The notes under the pieces were generated by a model. It did no database searches and was not told the DNA's origin. It saw only the letters and a list, made by a program, of their open reading frames with translations. 64,000 bases of DNA from the NCBI RefSeq assembly GCF_017583045.1, contig NZ_JAGFBF010000001.1:620001-684000 (forward strand). The letters run 5' to 3'. Below are positions 52,096-60,723 of this stretch, in pieces (the stretch's first letter is position 1; each line of letters starts with the position of its first letter). The DNA is from Leucobacter tardus (GTDB lineage: Bacteria; Actinomycetota; Actinomycetes; Actinomycetales; Microbacteriaceae). Made by a program: the position numbers and the translations under genes.

Positions 52096-53112
52096 TCAGG
52101 AGGCGCGGCGGGTCGAACGCGTCCCGCCCGAACCGGACGACTTCGCGGACTTCGACGATGTGGCGGACTGCGTCGACTTCGCGGACTTCGCAGCCTTCGA
52201 CGCCTTCGACGCCTTCGACGACTTCATGGACTTCGACCCCTGAGCCGCGGACTTCGATTTCTGCCCATCGGATCCTGACTTCGATCCCGACGTCGCCTTC
52301 GACCCCGACGACCCCGATCCGGATCGCGATGCACGAGACTTCTTGACACTCGCCCGCAGCGCCTCCATGAGGTCGATGACCTCGCCGCCGTCGTCCTCGT
52401 CGGTCTCCCCGAACGTCGCATCCGTGTCGAGCGCGTCGCCCTCATCGAGTTTCGCGTCGATGAGCGTTCTGAGCTCCTGCTGATACTCGTCGCGGTACTG
52501 CTCGGGCGCGAAATCCGAGGAGTAGCTCTTCACCAGTGCGGCGGAGAGCTCCAACTCTTTGGCGGAGATGCGCACCGACTCCTCGAGTGCCGAGAACGAC
52601 GGTTCGCGCACCTCGTCGGCCCAGAGCAGGGTTTGCACGGTCAGCACATCGTCGCGAATGCGCAGGGCGGCGAGGCGGGTGCGCTGCCGCAGCGCGAACT
52701 GCACGATGGCGGTGCGGTCGGTCTTCTCGAGCGTGCGCCGCAGCAGCACGTACGCTTTTGTGGACTTGCCCGCCGGCGCGAGGTAGTAGGTGCGGTCGAA
52801 CAAAATCGGGTCGATCTGATCGCTCGGCACGAACTCCACGACCTCGATCTCCTTGCTGCGCTCCTGCGGAAGCGCATCGAGCTCGTCCCGGGTCAGCACG
52901 ACCGTCTCGTCGTCTTCGACGTACGCTTTCTCGATGTGGTCGAACGGGATGACGCGCTCGCACACGTCGCAGCGCCGCTCGTAGTGGATCCGACCGCCGT
53001 CTTCGTCGTGCACCTGATGCAGGCTCACATCGTGATCTTCGGTCGCGCTGTACAGCTTCACGGGTACGTTCACGAGTCCGAACGTCACCGCACCGTTCCA
53101 GATGGCTCTCAT
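52096..53112 (-). CDS. ku: Non-homologous end joining protein Ku
   Basis: A 338-residue Ku homodimer subunit, binding DNA ends in NHEJ. MRAIWNGAVTFGLVNVPVKLY is the conserved start and LDRTYYL-like FDRTYYLAPAGKSTKAYVLL and the SFSALEESVRISAKELELS region follow. The core ends by ~255. The last ~80 residues are a Lys/Ser/Ala repeat tail (SKASKASKAAKSAKS), longer than most, probably a DNA-binding extension as in mycobacterial Ku. ATG 53112 is used because the preceding residues of the frame are not conserved. Divergent from ligD, 77 bp between starts. Confidence 0.96.
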   Translation of the reverse strand: MRAIWNGAVTFGLVNVPVKLYSATEDHDVSLHQVHDEDGGRIHYERRCDVCERVIPFDHIEKAYVEDDETVVLTRDELDALPQERSKEIEVVEFVPSDQIDPILFDRTYYLAPAGKSTKAYVLLRRTLEKTDRTAIVQFALRQRTRLAALRIRDDVLTVQTLLWADEVREPSFSALEESVRISAKELELSAALVKSYSSDFAPEQYRDEYQQELRTLIDAKLDEGDALDTDATFGETDEDDGGEVIDLMEALRASVKKSRASRSGSGSSGSKATSGSKSGSDGQKSKSAAQGSKSMKSSKASKASKAAKSAKSTQSATSSKSAKSSGSGGTRSTRRAS

Positions 53113-53189
53113 GCGACCAGTAGAACGCGAGGCGCACATCCCCCGCCACCCCCTTGCGTCCGCGAGCGTCGCGCGGCGACGATGGGGGC

Positions 53190-55676
53190 GTGGCGTCGAA
53201 ACAGCAGATCGTGACGGTGGAGGGTCGTCGGGTGCGGGTGTCGAACCTCGAGAAGGTGCTCTACCCCGAGACCGGCACGACGAAGCGCGACGTACTGGAG
53301 TACCTGCAGGCGGCCGCGCCCGCGATGCTGCCTCACTGCCGGGATCGCGCGGCCACGCGCAAGCGTTGGCCCGATGGCGTGGAGGGGCAGATGTTCTTCC
53401 AGAAGGACATCGGCGACGGTGCGCCCGACTGGCTCGAGTTGCGCACGATTCAGCACAGCGACCACGCGAACCGCTACCCGCTCGTCAACGATCTTCCGAG
53501 CCTCGTGTGGCTGGGGCAGCTGGCCGCGCTCGAGGTGCACGTGCCGCAGTGGAGGTTCGGCCGCGGCGATGAGCCGCGGCACCCGGATCGGATCGTGCTC
53601 GACCTGGACCCGGGTCCGGGCGTCTCCCTCATCGAGTGCGCCGACGTCGCGAGGCTCGTGCGCGACATTCTCGACGACATGGGTCTCGTAGCCGTGCCGG
53701 TGACGAGCGGCAGCAAGGGGATCCACGTCTACGCCGCCCTCGACGGGGCGCAGAGTTCCGATGACGTCTCGCGGGTCGCCCGTGAGCTCGCACGCGCACT
53801 CGAGGCCGACCATCCGAACGAGATCGTCAGTTCCATGAAACGCTCGAAACGCGAGGGGCGTGTCCTCATCGACTGGAGTCAGAACAACGCGAGCAAGACG
53901 ACGATCGCCCCGTACTCGCTGCGCGGCCGTGCCAGGCCCACAGTTGCCGCGCCGCGCACCTGGCGAGAGTTGGGATCGCGGCACCTGCGCCAACTCGAAT
54001 ACTCGGAGGTGCTCGAGCGGATCGCGCGACGCGGCGACCCGATGGCGACGGTCGCGGAGGCGACCGGGCGAGCGGACGGGGGTGACGTCTCGCGGGATCG
54101 CCTCGAGATCTATCGATCCAAGCGGGATCGTCGCAAGACGAGCGAGCCCATCCCGGATGCCGTGGCGTCGGCGGGGTCGGGAGTGTCGGCGGAGTCGGAC
54201 ACCGGTCCGGTGTTCGTGATCCAGAAGCACGACGCGAGTCGCCTGCACTACGACTTCCGCGTCGAGCACGACGGGGTGCTCGTGAGTTGGGCGCTGCCGA
54301 AAGGGGTGCCCACCGACTCGCGGCAGAACCGCCTCGCGGTGCCCACGGAGGACCACCCGATGGACTACCGGTTCTTCTCGGGCACGATCCCGAAGGGCGA
54401 GTACGGCGCAGGTACCGTCGAGATCTGGGACACGGGCTCGGCTGCGATCGAGAAGTGGCGCGACGATGAGGTCATCGTCACGCTGACGGGTGCCGATGAT
54501 GGCGGTCTCGGAGGACGTCGACGGTACGCGCTCTTCCGCACGCGGAATGATCCGAAGAAACCGCAGTGGATGATCCACCTGATGCAGGATCAGGGCAGCG
54601 ACCCGTCTCCGGGTGCGTCGCGGCGCGGCGACAGCCGTGCATCCCGACGCACGGCTCCGCGCACGTCGGAGAGCAGCGGCGGGCGAACCACGAGCTCGAA
54701 GACGTCGCACGCCGTCGCGCCGATGCTCGCGACGCGGGGGCGATCGGGCGAGCTGTCGGCGCTCGAGCCGAACGACTGGGCGTTCGAGATGAAGTGGGAC
54801 GGCATGCGCGCCGTCATCGCCGTGACCGGGGACGGCGTGCGCGTGACGAGTCGGAACGGTCAGGATGTCACCGAGACGTACCCTGAGCTGGCATCGCTCG
54901 GCGCCGCGCTCGGCGCTGATGGGGTGGTGCTCGACGGTGAGATCGTCGCATTCGATGCGCGAGGAGCGGCGAGCTTCTCACGACTGCAGCGGCGCATGAA
55001 TGTGACCTCGGACCGGGAGATCCGCGAACTCCGGCGCTCCATCCCCGTCTGGTTCGCGGCGTTCGATGTGCTCGGTCTCAACGGCCAGGACGCGACCGCC
55101 CTGCCCTACCGGGACCGCCGAGAACTGCTCGAGGAGGTCGTGGACGAGGTTGCCGGAGTGCCGATCTTCGCTCCGCCGGCGTTCGAAGGCGACGCCGCGG
55201 CTGCCGAACGCACCAGTCGTGAGCTGGGGTGCGAGGGGGTGATGGCGAAGCGGCTCACGAGCGTCTACCGGCCCGGCACGCGCACCAGCGATTGGCTGAA
55301 GTTCCCGCACGGCACGGCGACCGAGGTCATCGTCGTCGGGTGGCGTGTCAGCGAATCGGATCCTGACGGCATCGCCTCCCTGCTGCTCGCCGTGCCAGGC
55401 GAATCAGGTCTCACCTACGCGGGTCGTGTGGGCACCGGGTTCTCGAATGCTGAGCGCCGGCGAATTCGGGATCGGCTGGCACGCGTCGAGCGGCAGACTC
55501 CGCCGGTCGACTCGGTGCCGCCGGCCGACCGACGCGATGCGCGGTGGGTGACTCCGAAGCTCGTCGGAGACGTGTCGTTCCGCGAGTTCACCGATGAGGG
55601 ACGCTTCCGACAGCCGGTGTGGCGCGGATGGCGCACAGATCAGTCCGTCGACGATGTCCGCGCACCCGAAGGGTGA
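53190..55676 (+). CDS. ligD: ATP-dependent DNA ligase LigD (POL-PE-LIG)
   Basis: An 828-residue multidomain NHEJ enzyme. POL (residues ~10-270) contains the metal-binding DLDPG (138-142). The phosphoesterase (~339-468) has QKHDASRLHYDFRVEHDGVLVSWALPKG with its His/Asp/Glu ligands. The ligase (~509-816) has the nucleophile Lys535 in EMKWDGMRA. POL-first order equals that of mycobacterial LigD; in Pseudomonas the phosphoesterase is first. Start GTG 53190, following GACGAT by 6 nt. With the divergent Ku gene it makes a complete minimal NHEJ system. Confidence 0.95.
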   Translation: MASKQQIVTVEGRRVRVSNLEKVLYPETGTTKRDVLEYLQAAAPAMLPHCRDRAATRKRWPDGVEGQMFFQKDIGDGAPDWLELRTIQHSDHANRYPLVNDLPSLVWLGQLAALEVHVPQWRFGRGDEPRHPDRIVLDLDPGPGVSLIECADVARLVRDILDDMGLVAVPVTSGSKGIHVYAALDGAQSSDDVSRVARELARALEADHPNEIVSSMKRSKREGRVLIDWSQNNASKTTIAPYSLRGRARPTVAAPRTWRELGSRHLRQLEYSEVLERIARRGDPMATVAEATGRADGGDVSRDRLEIYRSKRDRRKTSEPIPDAVASAGSGVSAESDTGPVFVIQKHDASRLHYDFRVEHDGVLVSWALPKGVPTDSRQNRLAVPTEDHPMDYRFFSGTIPKGEYGAGTVEIWDTGSAAIEKWRDDEVIVTLTGADDGGLGGRRRYALFRTRNDPKKPQWMIHLMQDQGSDPSPGASRRGDSRASRRTAPRTSESSGGRTTSSKTSHAVAPMLATRGRSGELSALEPNDWAFEMKWDGMRAVIAVTGDGVRVTSRNGQDVTETYPELASLGAALGADGVVLDGEIVAFDARGAASFSRLQRRMNVTSDREIRELRRSIPVWFAAFDVLGLNGQDATALPYRDRRELLEEVVDEVAGVPIFAPPAFEGDAAAAERTSRELGCEGVMAKRLTSVYRPGTRTSDWLKFPHGTATEVIVVGWRVSESDPDGIASLLLAVPGESGLTYAGRVGTGFSNAERRRIRDRLARVERQTPPVDSVPPADRRDARWVTPKLVGDVSFREFTDEGRFRQPVWRGWRTDQSVDDVRAPEG

Positions 55677-55692
55677 TCCTGTGCACGAAAAA

Positions 55693-55737
55693 GTCCCGAG
55701 CCGCAGCACGTCGGTGGACGTTGCTGCCGCTCGGGAC
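55693..55737 (-). terminator. Hairpin terminator of tRNA-Ser
   Basis: A long, slightly imperfect hairpin with outer arms GTCCCGAG (55693) and CTCGGGAC (to 55737). On the minus strand it is followed by CTTTTTCG, a typical T-run, so it terminates the tRNA-Ser transcript and also lies at the end of ligD. Confidence 0.75.
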
Positions 55738-55743
55738 ACTGGG

Positions 55744-55828
55744 CGGAGCATGTGGGATTTGAACCCACGAGGGCGTGAACCCAACACGCGTTCCAGGCGT
55801 GCGCCATAGGCCGCTAGGCGAATGCTCC
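55744..55828 (-). tRNA. tRNA-Ser (GGA)
   Basis: 85-nt class II tRNA on the minus strand: acceptor GGAGCAT/ATGCTCC, anticodon stem CACGC/GCGTG with loop CTGGAAC (anticodon GGA), a long variable arm, T-loop TTCAAAT, discriminator G. The 3' CCA is not encoded. It reads UCC/UCU. Confidence 0.93.
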
Positions 55829-55914
55829 TGAGCCGGCTCGAAAAAGCCAGCGCCATCCATCCTAGCCTGTTGCGCGGCGCAGCGCACACCGCATACAGTG
55901 CGACCGCCCCGCGG

Positions 55915-56391
55915 TCAGGCGAGCGGGTGCTCCACCATGCTGCGGCGCGCGTCGTCGATGTCGTCCTCACTGGGGCGCGGCTCGCGTCCGTCGACCGCGG
56001 CGAACGCGACGGAGGCGATCGTGAGGGCGAAGGCGAGGATCCCGAACGGATTGCAGAGGGCGATCGACATCTCGTTCCAGACGGGGCCGCCCCAGAGGCC
56101 GGCGAGCGACACGAGTCCCTGCGTCGACAGATCGGGAACGGTGAGACCAAATGCGATCGCGTTCGCCCACGAAAGGATCAGCGTGACGAACACGCGCGGG
56201 CGGGTGCGGCGCCCTTTTCGGTGCGCGAGCGTCATGCGTCGCGCGGTCCACCACTGCAGCCAGACGTACCCGACGCCGATGGTCGGCACATACCAGTAGG
56301 TGAGCGGTCCGCCGATGCCGAAGAGCCAGCGTCCGAGGGTCATCCAGAGCGCGAGAACGATGCCGATCAGGGTGACCAGTGGGGGTTTCAC
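55915..56391 (-). CDS. Four-TM membrane protein of unknown function
   Basis: A 158-residue protein with about four hydrophobic segments (VTLIGIVLALWMTLG; WYVPTIGVGYVWLQWW; LILSWANAIAFGLTV; PFGILAFALTIASVAFAAV), and a short acidic, charged C-terminus. I do not recognise a characterised family. Start GTG 56391 is preceded by GAGGAA. It lies between tRNA-Ser and tRNA-Thr, on the opposite strand to the latter. Confidence 0.7.
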   Translation of the reverse strand: MKPPLVTLIGIVLALWMTLGRWLFGIGGPLTYWYVPTIGVGYVWLQWWTARRMTLAHRKGRRTRPRVFVTLILSWANAIAFGLTVPDLSTQGLVSLAGLWGGPVWNEMSIALCNPFGILAFALTIASVAFAAVDGREPRPSEDDIDDARRSMVEHPLA

Positions 56392-56510
56392 GGGACGGAT
56401 TCCTCTGCGGTGGGGGCGGCGGCTTGGGGGGACATTCTCTAGCCAACCAGAATTCGCGCGGCGTCGCGAAAACTGCTACTCTCGAACGGTTGCTTCCGCA
56501 GGGAAGCCGC

Positions 56511-56582
<72 letters not shown>

Positions 56583-56616
56583 CTGACTCTCTGGCTCGCC
56601 GCGTGCGGGCCAGTTT

Positions 56617-56690
56617 GGCTGAGTAGCTCAGCTGGTTAGAGCGCACGACTCATAATCGTGAGGTCGCGGGATCGAGCCCCGCCTCAGCTA
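56617..56690 (+). tRNA. tRNA-Met (CAT), elongator type
   Basis: Acceptor GGCTGAG/CTCAGCT (first pair G-T wobble), anticodon stem CACGA/TCGTG with loop CTCATAA (anticodon CAT), discriminator A, CCA not encoded. The initiator's GGG/CCC anticodon stem pairs are absent. A lysidine-modified tRNA-Ile2 has the same anticodon and cannot be wholly excluded. Confidence 0.85.
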
Positions 56691-56703
56691 CAGAGAGTCA
56701 CGA

Positions 56704-56726
56704 AAACCCCCTCACCGAGGGGGTTT
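56704..56726 (+). terminator. Rho-independent terminator of tRNA-Thr/Met
   Basis: Arms AAACCCCCTC (56704-56713) and GAGGGGGTTT (56717-56726), loop ACC, then TTCTTCGTTT. The classic form in this window. Confidence 0.9.
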
Positions 56727-56743
56727 CTTCGTTTCCGGAAGTG

Positions 56744-57106
56744 CTACGCGCGGCACTGCTCGTCGCTGAGATTCTCCCGCGCCCAGTCGCCGAGCGAGAG
56801 GAGTGAGGGGAGCAACGCGCGACCGGAGACGGTGAGTCCGTAGGCGACGACGGTCGGGGGGCCCGGATCGACGCTGCGCTCGATCAGTCCGGCGCGCGCG
56901 AGCTCGGTGAGGCGGTCGGAGAGCATCGAGTCGCTGATACCGAGCGCGCGCTTGAGCGTGCTGAAGCTCGTGGGTCCGTCGGCGAGGACGCTGATGAGCA
57001 TGCCGTTCCAGCGCTTGCCCAGAAACTGGAACGCGCGCGTCAGCGACCCGTCGCAGGCCCGGTGGTCCTTCGCGACGGGCTCGAGCGGTTCGCCGGCGGT
57101 CGCCAT
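56744..57106 (-). CDS. HxlR-family transcriptional regulator
   Basis: A 120-residue winged-HTH protein: CDGSLTRAFQFLGKRWNGMLISVLADGPTSFSTLKRALGISDSMLSDRLTELARAGLIERSV is the HxlR domain, with the family cysteine near the N-terminus. HxlR proteins sense reactive electrophiles or redox state. ATG 57106 is chosen because TATCAT lies 7 nt upstream, itself 17 nt after TTACCG. It is divergent from a nitroreductase, which it most likely controls. An inverted repeat lies in the shared gap. Confidence 0.9.
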   Translation of the reverse strand: MATAGEPLEPVAKDHRACDGSLTRAFQFLGKRWNGMLISVLADGPTSFSTLKRALGISDSMLSDRLTELARAGLIERSVDPGPPTVVAYGLTVSGRALLPSLLSLGDWARENLSDEQCRA

Positions 57107-57113
57107 GAATCTC

Positions 57114-57141
57114 ATGATACTCGACTTCGAACTTGACGGTA
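57114..57141 (-). promoter_or_regulatory. Promoter of HxlR gene (leaderless)
   Basis: On the minus strand TTACCG, 17-nt spacer, TATCAT (57119-57114), 7 nt, ATG 57106. Here both boxes and the leaderless spacing are present. Confidence 0.55.
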
Positions 57142-57158
57142 ACTCCGGTTTTCGGAGT
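57142..57158. promoter_or_regulatory. Inverted repeat in HxlR/nitroreductase intergenic region
   Basis: ACTCCG (57142-57147), GTTTT, CGGAGT (57153-57158). It overlaps the -35 area of HxlR and the nitroreductase promoter (TTGACG at 57133, TAGCAT at 57158), fitting an HxlR operator. Confidence 0.5.
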
Positions 57159-57209
57159 AGCATTGGAATCAGTAGCTACACGAAGCGCTCTGAGAACTGG
57201 AGAACACCT

Positions 57210-57833
57210 GTGACCACCACCGCACCCATCGCACTGGAGACGCTCGACTCGGCGTCTCGCGAACTGCTTTTCACCGACGCGCGGACGGCGAACTCGTTCA
57301 CCGACGAGCCCGTGACCGATGCCGAACTGCAGGGCATCTGGGAACTCACGCGCTACGCGCCCACCATGGCGAACGGCCAGCCGCTGCGCGTGCTCTTCGT
57401 GCGTACCGAGGAGGGCAAGTCGCGCCTGCTGCCGCACATCGCCGAGGGCAGCAACCGGAACAAGGCGGAGGCCGCGCCCGTCGTCGCCGTGCTCGCGTAC
57501 GACACCGACTTCCACGAGCAGTTCCCCGTGACCTTCCCCGACCGTGGAGAGATGTACCGCGAGAACTTCGGCAGCATGCCGGTCGAGGCGCGCGAGCCGA
57601 TCTCGAAGTACAGCGCCGCCCTTGCCACCGGTCAGTTCTTCCTCGCCGTGCGCGCGCACGGGCTCGCAGTGGGCCCGATGGCCGGGTTCGACACGGAGGG
57701 CATCGATCAGGAGTTCTTCGCCGGGACCACCTGGAAGAGTCACCTCGTCGTGAACCTCGGGCACCCCGGTGAGAACCCGTGGTTCCCGCGTCTGCCCCGC
57801 GTCGCCGTCGCAGACGCCGTCGCCTGGGCGTAA
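57210..57833 (+). CDS. Nitroreductase-family protein (malonic semialdehyde reductase RutE-like)
   Basis: A 207-residue FMN-dependent nitroreductase-fold protein. LLFTDARTANSFTDEPVTDAELQGIWELTRYAPTMANGQPLRVLFVRT and the C-terminal LVVNLGHPGENPWFPRLPRVAVADAVAW match the RutE/HadB group. It reduces quinones, nitro compounds or semialdehydes. Start GTG 57210 with GGAG 7 nt upstream. Divergent from HxlR, a common redox-stress arrangement. There are no other pyrimidine-degradation (rut) genes here, so that pathway is unlikely. Confidence 0.87.
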   Translation: MTTTAPIALETLDSASRELLFTDARTANSFTDEPVTDAELQGIWELTRYAPTMANGQPLRVLFVRTEEGKSRLLPHIAEGSNRNKAEAAPVVAVLAYDTDFHEQFPVTFPDRGEMYRENFGSMPVEAREPISKYSAALATGQFFLAVRAHGLAVGPMAGFDTEGIDQEFFAGTTWKSHLVVNLGHPGENPWFPRLPRVAVADAVAWA

Positions 57834-57848
57834 CACCCGAGCGAGGCA

Positions 57849-57887
57849 TGCGGCCCGGACGACCCGAATCGGATCGCCCGGGCCGCA
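57849..57887 (+). terminator. Hairpin terminator after nitroreductase
   Basis: Long stem with outer arms TGCGGCCCGG (57849) and CCGGGCCGCA (to 57887), internal mismatches near the loop. No T-run follows. Confidence 0.65.
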
Positions 57888-57938
57888 GTCATGTGGGTTT
57901 CGGCGCGACCGCGCGTTCAGGGAGCGTTGTCCCGTTGC

Positions 57939-57944
57939 TACGCT
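57939..57944 (+). promoter_or_regulatory. -10 hexamer TACGCT for leaderless GNAT gene
   Basis: TACGCT, 7 nt, ATG 57952. Confidence 0.5.
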
Positions 57945-57951
57945 CGAGAGC

Positions 57952-58383
57952 ATGCCGATCGAGATCCGCCCGCTGGTCGACGCCGATGTGCCGCACGCCG
58001 TCCGGCTCTGGCATGACGTCGGACTCACCCGACCGTGGAACGACCCCGAGGCGGACATCCGTCGGGCGCGCGCCGCGTGGCCCGACCTGCTGCTCGTCGC
58101 TGCGGATACTGAGAACGGTGCCGTAGTCGGGACGGTGATGGCCGGGTACGACGGGCACCGAGGCTGGCTGTATTACCTGGCAAGTGCCCCGGCACGTCGC
58201 GGGTCCGGCATCGGGCGCGCGCTCGTCGCCGAGGCGGAGGCGCGGCTCACCGCGCTCGGCTGCCCGAAGGTCATGCTGATGGTGCGAACCGAGAACACCG
58301 CCGTCACGGACTACTACCGGGCGGATGGGTACGGGGTCGATGAGGTCGCCGTGCTCGGGAAGCGACTCATCGCTGACCGGTGA
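57952..58383 (+). CDS. GNAT-family N-acetyltransferase (YpeA-like)
   Basis: A 143-residue single-domain acetyltransferase. MPIEIRPLVDADVPHAVRLWHDVGLTRPWNDPEADI is typical of the YpeA group, and the acetyl-CoA-binding loop is SAPARRGSGIGRALVAEAE (R/Q-x2-G-x-G/A type). The end, TENTAVTDYYRADGYGVDEVAVLGKRL, is canonical. Acceptor unknown. The start is fixed by the leaderless -10. It is separated from the PAS-GGDEF-EAL gene by 99 bp. Confidence 0.9.
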   Translation: MPIEIRPLVDADVPHAVRLWHDVGLTRPWNDPEADIRRARAAWPDLLLVAADTENGAVVGTVMAGYDGHRGWLYYLASAPARRGSGIGRALVAEAEARLTALGCPKVMLMVRTENTAVTDYYRADGYGVDEVAVLGKRLIADR

Positions 58384-58482
58384 TCACGGGTCGATCCAGG
58401 GGCATTCGGATCGTCCGAGCGAGGACTAAGGTGGTCCTCAGGGGCGTCGATCAGGTGCGAGGCGCTGAAAGTGAGGATCTCG

Positions 58483-60129
58483 ATGGATCACGATGTGGCG
58501 CTCTTCCGCTATCTCGTCGATGCCGTCGAGGACTACTCGATCTATCTGTTGAGCCCGAGCGGCATCGTACAGACCTGGAACCGCGGCGCCCAGCGCATCA
58601 AGGGGTACGCGGCCGCAGAGATCGTCGGCCGATCCTTCGCGACGTTCTTCTCCGACGAGGATCGTGCGCACGGGGAGCCGGAGCAGATCCTCGCCGCCGC
58701 GCGAGCGCACGGACGGTTCGAAACCGAGGGCTGGCGCGTGCGGAAGAACGGCTCCCGATTCTGGGCGCACGTGACGGTGAACGCGGTCACCGACGAGCAG
58801 GGTGTGTTCATCGGCTTCGCGAAGATCACCCGCGATGTGACGGTGGCCAGGGAGACCACGTCGGCGCTGCACCGCGCCGCGTCGACCGACGCGCTCACCG
58901 GTCTCAGCAATCGGACCACGTTCTTCGCCGCGCTCGAAGCTTGGGTCGACTCGTCGGCCCCATTCGCGGTCAGCCTCATCGACCTGAACGACTTCAAGCG
59001 CGTCAACGACACCCACGGGCACTCGGTGGGCGACGAACTCTTGCGGGCGTCCGCCATGAATCTGCGCCGGGGCGAGGACCACGGAGTCGTCGTGGCTCGG
59101 CTCGGCGGAGACGAGTTCGCCGTCGCCGCCCTGACCCCGGATCAGCAGGCGCTCACCTCGTTCATGCACTGGGTCTCCGGTGTCATGCGCGAACCCCTCG
59201 GACTCGGCGAGCACCGTGGCCCGATCGCCGCCAGCGTCGGCGTCGCTCGGTACCCGGTCGACGGGCACGAGGTGTCCGAGCTCCTGATGCGCGCGGATGC
59301 CGCGATGTACACGGCGAAGGAGCAGTCCTCCGAGGCCGCCGTCCTGTACTCGGAGGGACTGCTGGAGGTGACGAGCTCGCGGCGCTACCTCGGCCGTCGC
59401 GTTCCCGCTGCCGTGGCGGGCGGCGAGTTCGAGCTCCAGTACCAGCCGCAGTCCTCGCTCAGATCTTCAGCCGTGGTCGGATGGGAGGCGCTCGTCCGGT
59501 GGCGGCATCCCGTGCTCGGACTCCTGGCGCCCGACGCGTTCATCCCCATCGCCGAAGCCAATGGGACGATCGTCGAACTCGGCACATGGGTGCTGCGCCA
59601 CGCCTGCCACGACGCCGCGCAGTGGCAGGAGCCCGCGCGCATTGCGGTCAACGTGTCGGCAGCCCAGCTCGTGGATGCCGACTTCGTGCCGACCGTCGCC
59701 CGTGCGCTCGCCGACAGCGGACTCGAGCCGCACCGACTCGAGCTCGAGATCACGGAATCGACCCTCATCGCGCACCGTCGCGATGTGATCGAGAAGTTCG
59801 CGGCCATTCAGGCGATGGGAGCGCTCATCGCGCTCGACGACTTCGGTTCGGGGTTCTCCTCGCTCGACACATTGCTCGCGTTCAACTTCGACCGTGTGAA
59901 GATCGACCGTTCGGTGCTGCAGTCGAGTCTGCAGCCTCTCCGGACGCGCAACGTGCTGCGCGCGATTCTCGCGCTCGGGCACGCGCTCACCGCGTCGGTA
60001 CTGGTCGAAGGCGTGGAGACGGAGCAGCAGCGCGACCTGCTGCGAACGGAGGGCTTCGATGAGATCCAAGGGTTTCTGACCGGTGCTCCCGGCATCGGCC
60101 CGAAGCTGCGGGCGATGCTGCCGGCCTGA
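58483..60129 (+). CDS. PAS-GGDEF-EAL cyclic-di-GMP enzyme
   Basis: A 548-residue cytosolic signalling protein. A PAS domain (~10-120, IYLLSPSGIVQTWNRGAQRIKGYAAAEIVGRSF) is followed by a diguanylate cyclase domain with intact GGDEF at 208-212 and a phosphodiesterase domain with EAL at 335-337. The EAL metal and general-base residues are present (NVSAAQL, ELEITES, LDDFGSG, KIDRS, VEGVE). The inhibitory RxxD I-site 5 residues before GGDEF is absent. So both synthesis and degradation of c-di-GMP are possible, without product feedback. No TM helix is seen. ATG 58483 has GAGGAT 5 nt upstream; GTG 58471 is the alternative. Confidence 0.93.
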   Translation: MDHDVALFRYLVDAVEDYSIYLLSPSGIVQTWNRGAQRIKGYAAAEIVGRSFATFFSDEDRAHGEPEQILAAARAHGRFETEGWRVRKNGSRFWAHVTVNAVTDEQGVFIGFAKITRDVTVARETTSALHRAASTDALTGLSNRTTFFAALEAWVDSSAPFAVSLIDLNDFKRVNDTHGHSVGDELLRASAMNLRRGEDHGVVVARLGGDEFAVAALTPDQQALTSFMHWVSGVMREPLGLGEHRGPIAASVGVARYPVDGHEVSELLMRADAAMYTAKEQSSEAAVLYSEGLLEVTSSRRYLGRRVPAAVAGGEFELQYQPQSSLRSSAVVGWEALVRWRHPVLGLLAPDAFIPIAEANGTIVELGTWVLRHACHDAAQWQEPARIAVNVSAAQLVDADFVPTVARALADSGLEPHRLELEITESTLIAHRRDVIEKFAAIQAMGALIALDDFGSGFSSLDTLLAFNFDRVKIDRSVLQSSLQPLRTRNVLRAILALGHALTASVLVEGVETEQQRDLLRTEGFDEIQGFLTGAPGIGPKLRAMLPA

Positions 60130-60140
60130 CCGCACGGACG

Positions 60141-60605
60141 TCAGAGCACCGCCTGCAGGATTCCCGCGGCGACGAGCGCGACGAAGAGGGTGTTGAACAC
60201 CGCGGTCGCGATGCCTGCAGCGAGCACGATCGTGCGGTTCAGGCCGGCCGCGCTCATCACGAACGCGTTGATCGACACACTCACGAGGAAACCACCGATG
60301 AACATGGCGATCGGAATCCCCCATTTTTCCGCGCGCGCCAGGATTTTGCGCTCGCGATCGCCCTTGCTGCGCCGGTCGCCGATGCGCGACCCCCACGCGA
60401 CCGCACCGACCGTTGTGAGGACGGTGCCGCCGGCGCCGATGATCACGGTCACGAACCAGGGGACACCCGCGACGATGCCCACGGCTGCCGCGACATCGCC
60501 CTCGAGCGCAGGCACCAAGCCGATGAGCAGGACCGACAGAACCTGAAGGACGAAGGGAAGCGTGTCGACGAACTCCTGCAATCGGATGATCAGGTCGGCG
60601 AACAT
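60141..60605 (-). CDS. Small multidrug-efflux-type membrane protein
   Basis: A 154-residue membrane protein with about four to five TM segments (LQVLSVLLIGLVPALEGDVAAAVGIVAGVPWFVTVIIGAGGTVLTTVGAVAWG; WGIPIAMFIGGFLVSVSINAFVMSAAG; IVLAAGIATAVFNTLFVALVAAGILQ) around a charged loop (RIGDRRSKGDRERKILARAEK). It resembles the putative small multi-drug export family (Sm_multidrug_ex) found in actinobacteria; the transport function is an inherited annotation. Start ATG 60605 with GGAGGAT upstream. Convergent with the c-di-GMP gene. Confidence 0.7.
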   Translation of the reverse strand: MFADLIIRLQEFVDTLPFVLQVLSVLLIGLVPALEGDVAAAVGIVAGVPWFVTVIIGAGGTVLTTVGAVAWGSRIGDRRSKGDRERKILARAEKWGIPIAMFIGGFLVSVSINAFVMSAAGLNRTIVLAAGIATAVFNTLFVALVAAGILQAVL

Positions 60606-60723
60606 GCGGATCCTCCGTTCTTCCGGCGCGTGTCGGGTCGCGCACCAGGGGCTCGTGATTGCGACGATTCGAGTCTCCCGAACACGCTGCATGCCGTGTA
60701 GTCCCGCCGCATCACATGCCGGG

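Noticed and set aside
56617..56690. Initiator tRNA-fMet
   Set aside because: Anticodon CAT fits, but the anticodon stem lacks the three G-C pairs and the acceptor starts with a G-T pair rather than the C-A mismatch.
57210..57833. rut pyrimidine-degradation pathway gene
   Set aside because: RutE-like by family only; no other rut genes, and an HxlR redox-type regulator is its partner.
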